Positions 58,901 to 64,000 of a stretch of 64,000 nucleotides of DNA are shown piece after piece. This DNA is from Antedon mediterranea (Eukaryota; Echinodermata; Crinoidea; Comatulida; Antedonidae). Where the stretch lies: positions 30,872,501 through 30,936,500 of the forward strand of contig NC_092672.1 of NCBI RefSeq assembly GCF_964355755.1, in the 5' to 3' direction. The notes beneath the pieces are model-generated. The model ran no database searches, had not been told where the DNA came from, and saw only the letters and a program-made list of their open reading frames with translations. The position numbers and the translations under genes are program-made. Within the stretch, counting starts at the first letter, position 1. Each line of letters begins with the position of its first letter.

Positions 58901-60450
58901 AATGTTTAAATCATACCTAGCTCCACCTGGTCCACCTAAACCATTAAGCATTTGTTTTTGTAATTGCCCAATAGTAAAAAGGACATGGAACCTCATCCGG
59001 GAAAAAATTTCAGAAAAAAAAATGTATTGCAATTTATTTTTAGTGAAGAGAGCATAATTTCGGATACCAAGATGCGCATCAGTAAATTTAAAAGCCAATA
59101 ACGAAATTATTCTAATAGTAAAATCATGTATTTACAAATGTAAACTAGTTAAATGTAGGCCTAAGCCAACTATCAAAATGAACGAGTTGAAAAGGTTTTA
59201 CGAAACGGAAAAATGTATTTATCATTTTGAATTTTAAGGGTATTATTTTTAATACAAAAAGGATACAATTAGAAACATTTATAAATCAAATATTAAATTG
59301 TTAGAGATAAATAACTTTTATGAACCTTTGTTTAATTTATAAGGAGATGGATATCTATGTTTTTTATGTTTGCTTTTAATTTTGTTATGTTTTTATTTGT
59401 AATGTCTTGTATGATGAAATAACAAAAAAGAATAATTGTTACTATTATATAGTTTTTAGTTAATATATTATTATATATATAGTTTTTATTGTTTATATAA
59501 CATTTAAATTTAGGTATAGCAATTATACAGTTTATTTTGAAGTAATAAAACCTTAACAATTGTACAATACGTAATTGCATCTCTCGTGAGAGGTTTCCAT
59601 AACTTACATGCAATTTAGAAAATTTAGAAGAAAAAAACATATTATCGCATTTAAAGATCTATTATAGTTTACTAACGATAACGATGAAAAACTATGACAG
59701 TTCGTGTTTCACGTTAAACATAATACGTTTTTAAAACATTTTTAATGCAAATGAAATGCCACAAGTGACTTCAATTTGATTATTGAGAATGAAAGTGTTT
59801 CTAGAAGAGGAAAGTTTAAAATTTGATAGTGTATGAGCATGCTTGATGTTGATATTCGCCATTTGGTAGATGGACTCTGAGAAAGAATTTGGAGTTATCT
59901 TTTAGGTTTGGAAGGAAAAGTTGATTTATTAAGTATAATTTCAAACTTTTTATCTCTTTCCCTATTAAAAAAAAAAGCACTGGGTTCTATAAAAACACAC
60001 AAGCCAAAAACGTTTAACTGGACCTTCGGTTTTAACTTGTTCTACAACAGAACAACTCGCGGAGAGACTTGAACTAATGCCGATGCTATAATGGCTTTAT
60101 TTGCGCTCCTGCCGTAACAACTCGATTCGACGCTCGGCCACTCACAATTTTGCTTTCGAAAATATGTGTGTAACACACACATGAAAAAGTAACAAGGATC
60201 TCAATGGAAAAAAAAAGCAAAAAGCTAAATCAAAACGATAATCAGTCAAAAATATTGTCAGAGCTTTCAGACAACACTCATGCCCTTCATCTGTTATTTA
60301 TGTTATGGAAAACAAATAAGAGTTTCGTCCTAATAAATATAAACAAACTATATAAAAATATAGACACAGTTAAATATATCAAATTTACGGTTACTCACCT
60401 TTGAGTGATGATACTAACGTAACCATAAAAAGAAAACACAACGAAAACAT
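52922..60450 (-). CDS. Secreted PAN/apple plus fibrinogen-domain protein B (5 exons, 312 aa)
   Basis: Exons on the minus strand: 60450-60399 (signal peptide MFSLCFLFMVTLVSSL), 57155-56905 (PAN/apple), 55772-55641, 55387-55132 and the proximal last exon 53169-52922. With either last exon (this one or 49945-50192) the coding length is 939 nt in frame. The PAN and first two fibrinogen exons are nearly the same as those of gene A (YVKTRIACVKRCHSFAKTCS, GEYWLGNEYLHQLTSS), so the two are recent tandem duplicates. The proximal last exon is distinct: FSTTDQDNDLHPGACSD, GAWWFKQCFTTHLNGM, VWKGNDAGYTKYYRASM. Choice of last exon would change the calcium- and ligand-binding end of the fibrinogen domain. 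No transcript evidence is available here. Confidence 0.88.
53935..54050. mobile_element. hAT-like terminal fragment
   Basis: On the minus strand it reads ACCAGCGTTCCGCAACCTTT, then GCGACCCCATGATCC, resembling the ends of many hAT non-autonomous elements. The opposite end was not identified. Confidence 0.4.
54064..54835. repeat. 85-bp minisatellite, about nine units
   Basis: The phrase AGAGTGTTTTTGTACATGGC recurs at 54363, 54448, 54533, 54618, 54703 and 54788, a period of exactly 85. Longer, more diverged units precede it. Because 85 is not a multiple of three, the array produces open frames in several phases. It lies in the last intron of gene B when the proximal last exon is used. Confidence 0.95.
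58000..58510 (+). mobile_element. LINE 3' fragment (CR1/Jockey-like) in intron 1 of gene B
   Basis: Conceptual translation with stops gives LNKFSVGHCVSFGL, then MRSNISRITRGHHLRFFKPT, FSQRVINHWNSLPADVV and TANTFKNRID, the usual end of such ORF2 proteins. It ends in a (TAAAC)n tail at about 58486-58509. Confidence 0.8.
58511..60398. other. Rest of intron 1 of gene B
   Basis: AT-rich; no exon or repeat border recognised. The longer open frames have no known domain. Confidence 0.45.
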
Positions 60451-60572
60451 TGTCAATGTCAACTTTAGATTTTACTTCAAATGAGTGATATCTACCAGTA
60501 TTCCGTCGTTGTGTCTTTACCTGCAGATGTTATCGACTGTTTTGATCTACATAATGGCATTTGTATTAGTAC

Positions 60573-60579
60573 TTATATA
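60573..60579 (-). promoter_or_regulatory. TATA box of gene B
   Basis: TATATAA on the minus strand (in GTCTATATAAGTACT), about 125 bases upstream of the signal-peptide ATG. Confidence 0.5.
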
Positions 60580-60786
60580 GACTTGCTCCAAAACTGTATT
60601 TATTTTTATTTTTCATGTTAGTCCAGCAGTCGATGTTGCGGGCGGTGTGTAAATATGAATTTCGAATCAACAAATGATCAAACGGACGTCATTTAAAACT
60701 AACCAACTGTATTATGAAAATTATCGTGGTACGCAAACGTCAATAAAACAATGTAAGGATAGGGCCTTGGCTATAGTCATTTCCTA

Positions 60787-61030
60787 GATAGGGACCTGAA
60801 CAGCCGTCATTGTTCCTAGACCTCACTGGGTACGGTATGTCCAAGTCTAGAAAACGTATAGGCCACAATACATGTAGTTTAACTCTTCAATCAATCTTAT
60901 GAATCCAGATATAATATTCCTAGGGACATGAACAACCATCATTATCCCTAGACTTAATTGGGTAAGGTATTCTAAATCTACAAAACGTAGGCCTATAGGC
61001 CACAGTACATCAATCTTATGAGTCCAGATA
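60787..61030. repeat. Tandem duplication of about 120 bp upstream of gene B
   Basis: Two units share GGGACCTGAACAGCCGTCAT-like, CCTAGACCTCACTGGGTACG-like and ATCTTATGAATCCAGATATA-like segments, with moderate divergence. Confidence 0.8.
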
Positions 61031-62516
61031 TAATAGTATAGGCCTACCTTGAATAATTTAAAACTGAAAATCCAATCGTCGTCGTTGTTTTGGTATGGTG
61101 CAAATCTGTGGAATGTCTAACGTGGAAGAATAATAGTCGAAGTTGCATAAAAATGCCAATCGGCTGATACAACTTTAAGTTTTGTTCCGTTGAGTTTTAG
61201 AGTTAGAATAGGCTTATTATATGACATGCATCTTTAAGCTTGGAGCTAATATAACCAATGTTCACCATAGATAAACCTTAGTCTAGACCAGGCTAAATCA
61301 AAATGTTGGCGATAACAAAAAACAAACTATTTATAAGACCTAATTTAAATTCGGATTCGGATCACGAATTTGGTTTCGGTTATTGACTTCTTTTACCGAC
61401 CCGGCGGAGGTCGCAGCATTCTCATTGCACTTATTATTACCAAAATTCTCCATATTCAAATGTACTCCTCTTTTTTACATATTTTTTAACACATAATTAA
61501 TGTTTATAAATTAACGATAATACAAATATAGGCCTACATTATGTTACGAACGAAAAAAGGATGTATAACTGTACATTTTTTAAATAGAAAGAAACACATT
61601 GTTATATGCTTATTTTATTTCAAAGTGATCTAAATATGAAAAGATTTAATCAAATAATGTTGTTATTATTACATAACAATTATATAATATAATTCATATA
61701 CAATTAGAAAAAAAAACAAATTATGTAATAAAGTCTCACATACAGCATATGTGTGCTTGTGGTGCCGGTATTCTATGTTAATTGGTCTTTATGACATATG
61801 ACACAGGCGTCACATTTGATACTTATGTAGCCATGTATCACATAATTTGCTTATACTGTAATACTTTGGACACATAAAGTATCCAAAGACGTGGATTCTC
61901 AAAACTATCTTCTATATTTTTCTTTAAATTACAGTTTATTAGATTTTTATTTTGTCTTAAAACAATACAAAAATATACAGACGACATACAAACATATGGA
62001 TCCAAGAGGATTCAAAAATGTTAAAATTCTGAAACAGATTTTAAAAAGTTAAAATCCATACATGTACAATAAATTAGAAAAATTTTAAAATTCAGTAAAA
62101 ATGATCAGGTAAATAATTTTTTTTAGAACCAATTTCCCTTTAAATTAGAAAAATTATTAAAATAGCCTTTTCAGAAAGTATATCATTATTTTTGGGAAAC
62201 AATATATCTTTCAGACCAAAGGTAAACCCTCTTTGACTCCTAATAAATCTATTGGTGATGCCACATACTTGATTAATAAAACATCATAAACAACTTTATA
62301 AAGTGCGTTCAGTGCCTCAGTGGTCAATTAGAATACATGTTTACTTTACATAATAATCTGTTTATTACTGCTTTCAATCTAAATATGTGCTGGAAAACAA
62401 AATATTATTTGTTTTAATAACTACAATTTATAGAGGGCGACGCTCTTTAAGTCAACGAATGAGCTAACATTACCATGGGCCAGCCGCAGTGGCATTGTTT
62501 GTGCTCAACGTAGAAT
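61031..62516. other. Intergenic stretch without recognised gene
   Basis: AT-rich, with occasional AGGCCTA motifs. Nothing else is recognised. Confidence 0.45.
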
Positions 62517-62518
62517 TA

Positions 62519-63469
62519 TGGAACGCCGTTTACGCAACATTTCGATTATATGAATTTCATGACGCGTTATGTGAATGAAATGCATCGATATGAATTGAAT
62601 GGCGCGAATGAAATGTGTTGAATTGAATGCTTCGAATTGAATATTTTGAATGAAATGTTTTAAATGAAATGTTTTGAATAAAAATGTTTTGAATAAAATG
62701 TTTTGAATGAAATGTTTTGAATGAAATGTTTTGAATTGAATGTTTTGAATAAAATGTTTTGAATGAAAGGTTTTGAATGAAATGTTTTGAACGAAATGTT
62801 TTGAATGAAATGTTTTGAATGAAATGTTTTGAACGAAATGTTTTGAATGAAATGTTTTGAATGAAATGTTTTGAATGAAATGTTTTGAATGAAATGTTTT
62901 GAATTGAATGTTTTGAATAAAATGTTTTGAATGAAAGGTTTTAACCTGCGTACTCTTATCTCCTTTCCACGCTGCCTTTACAGAGAATCCTAACAGACCT
63001 GGGTTTGGAAATATGCATTCCACTGTTTCAGGTCTGTTAGGATTCTCTGTAAAGGATCCATATTGATGACAGCGTGGAAAGGAGATCAGGGTACCCAGGC
63101 TTAGGCATAAGAGATTGAGAAAAAAATCGCAAGCGGGAATGACATACGCCACCAATAGTTTGACTTTTTCAATTCAATTCACACATTTCATTCAAAACAT
63201 TTCATTCAAAACATGTCATTCAAAACATTTCATTCAAAACATTTCGTTCAAAACAATTTATTCAAAACATTTCATTCAAAACATTTCATTCAAAACATTT
63301 TATTCAAAACATTTTATTCAAAACATTTCATTCAAAACATTCAATTCAAAGCATTCAATTCAAAACATTTCATTCATATATCGCGTCATTCAATTCATAT
63401 CGATGCATTTCATTCTCATATCGCGTCATAAAATTCATATCATCGAAATGTTGCGTAAACGGCGTTCCA
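62519..63469. mobile_element. Nested inverted-repeat element with 14-bp minisatellite arms
   Basis: The outer ends are perfect inverted copies: TGGAACGCCGTTTACGCAAC at the left and its inverse at the right, extended by about 90 bp of near-identity. TA lies on both sides. Inside each end is an array of 14-bp units (GAATGAAATGTTTT on the left, about 20 units; the inverse on the right, about 13 units). The centre (about 62955-63090) has a second inverted pair, CTTTACAGAGAATCCTAACA and ATCTCCTTTCCACGCTG, with their inverses. The whole 951 bp could fold into one long hairpin. The long open frames with FHSKHFIQN-like repeats are by-products of the 14-bp period. Confidence 0.9.
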
Positions 63470-63471
63470 TA

Positions 63472-64000
63472 TAGAATGGTATATAACGCTTACTAAAATA
63501 TCTCCTTACTTATGATGAAACATGTGCATAGGTGTGTTAGATTGCATTAGTTAATGTAATTTACCAAACAAATGAATTTTTAATCTAAACCGGATATAGC
63601 CTGCCCTCTATACTATTGAACAGTAAACTAATGCAACTTTCTAAGCTAAAAGTTGAACTTTCTAACGAAACTGTAGGTATTTTGTATTGAATGTATTTGA
63701 CTCTGCATAAGTTTTCAGTGTATATTATATGTATCAAATTTATGAACAATCAGTTCCCGAATAGGGCTAGACATGTTATGAATTATAATAATATTTGTTT
63801 CAGCCCCTGACAAATTGATAACGCTCGCCTCACAATGGTGGCGCTGTTTGCAAAATATTAAATTGATTAATTCAAACTGAGCATAAAAATTCTCGAACCT
63901 TTTTTTCTTATATTTTCTATATTATTTTCAATGTAATTTCTACTGTACTGATAGTGTATCTTCATAGAATTTATAATTATGGTTGATGGCAAACGTGCCA
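63472..64000. other. Right edge, no gene recognised
   Basis: AT-rich sequence without a recognisable ORF or repeat border. Confidence 0.45.

Noticed and set aside
62505-63474. Long open frames on both strands rich in FHSKHFIQN
   Set aside because: They arise from a 14-bp repeat read in three phases and mirrored by the inverted arms. There is no start context, domain or exon signal.

Overview
This window is animal genomic DNA: AT-rich, intron-rich, with GT-AG introns and one minor-class AT-AC intron, many SINE, LINE and MITE copies, and a TTAGGG-type telomere motif. The frequent AGGCCTAG motif, the repeat families and the PAN-fibrinogen and death-effector proteins suggest a marine invertebrate deuterostome, probably an echinoderm. 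That placement is inference. Exon structures below were built by hand from splice signals, reading phase and recalled family alignments, with no transcript data.

Layout. (1) 1-5933: the 3' part of a decayed Ty3/gypsy LTR retrotransposon, with a tRNA-derived SINE splitting its reverse transcriptase. (2) 7.7-20.2 kb, minus strand: two exons encoding paired death-effector domains plus a short linker exon, possibly one gene, separated by transposon-rich DNA. That DNA holds a TTAA-flanked element with a fold-back element nested in it, a CCGA-rich repeat family interrupted by a LINE, and a solo LTR of the same family as the retrotransposon in (1). (3) 22.2-23.3 kb: a second fold-back element carrying an interstitial telomere-like repeat. 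(4) 23.7-30.7 kb, minus strand: a complete 13-exon selenocysteine lyase gene (SCLY, 415 aa). (5) 30.9-40.1 kb, plus strand: a complete 16-exon NOP2 (nucleolar 28S rRNA m5C methyltransferase) gene of 877 aa, head-to-head with SCLY across about 250 bp. Its sixth intron is a U12-type AT-AC intron. (6) 42.2-60.5 kb, minus strand: two tandemly duplicated secreted PAN/apple plus fibrinogen-domain genes. The upstream copy has two phase-compatible alternative last exons. (7) 62.5-63.5 kb: a nested inverted-repeat element with 14-bp minisatellite arms.

SCLY and NOP2 are housekeeping genes that share a short divergent promoter interval. The DED and PAN-fibrinogen genes belong to families often used in innate immunity and cell-death signalling and look like lineage-expanded accessory loci. 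Most intergenic and intronic DNA is made of small non-autonomous transposons with TA or TTAA target duplications.
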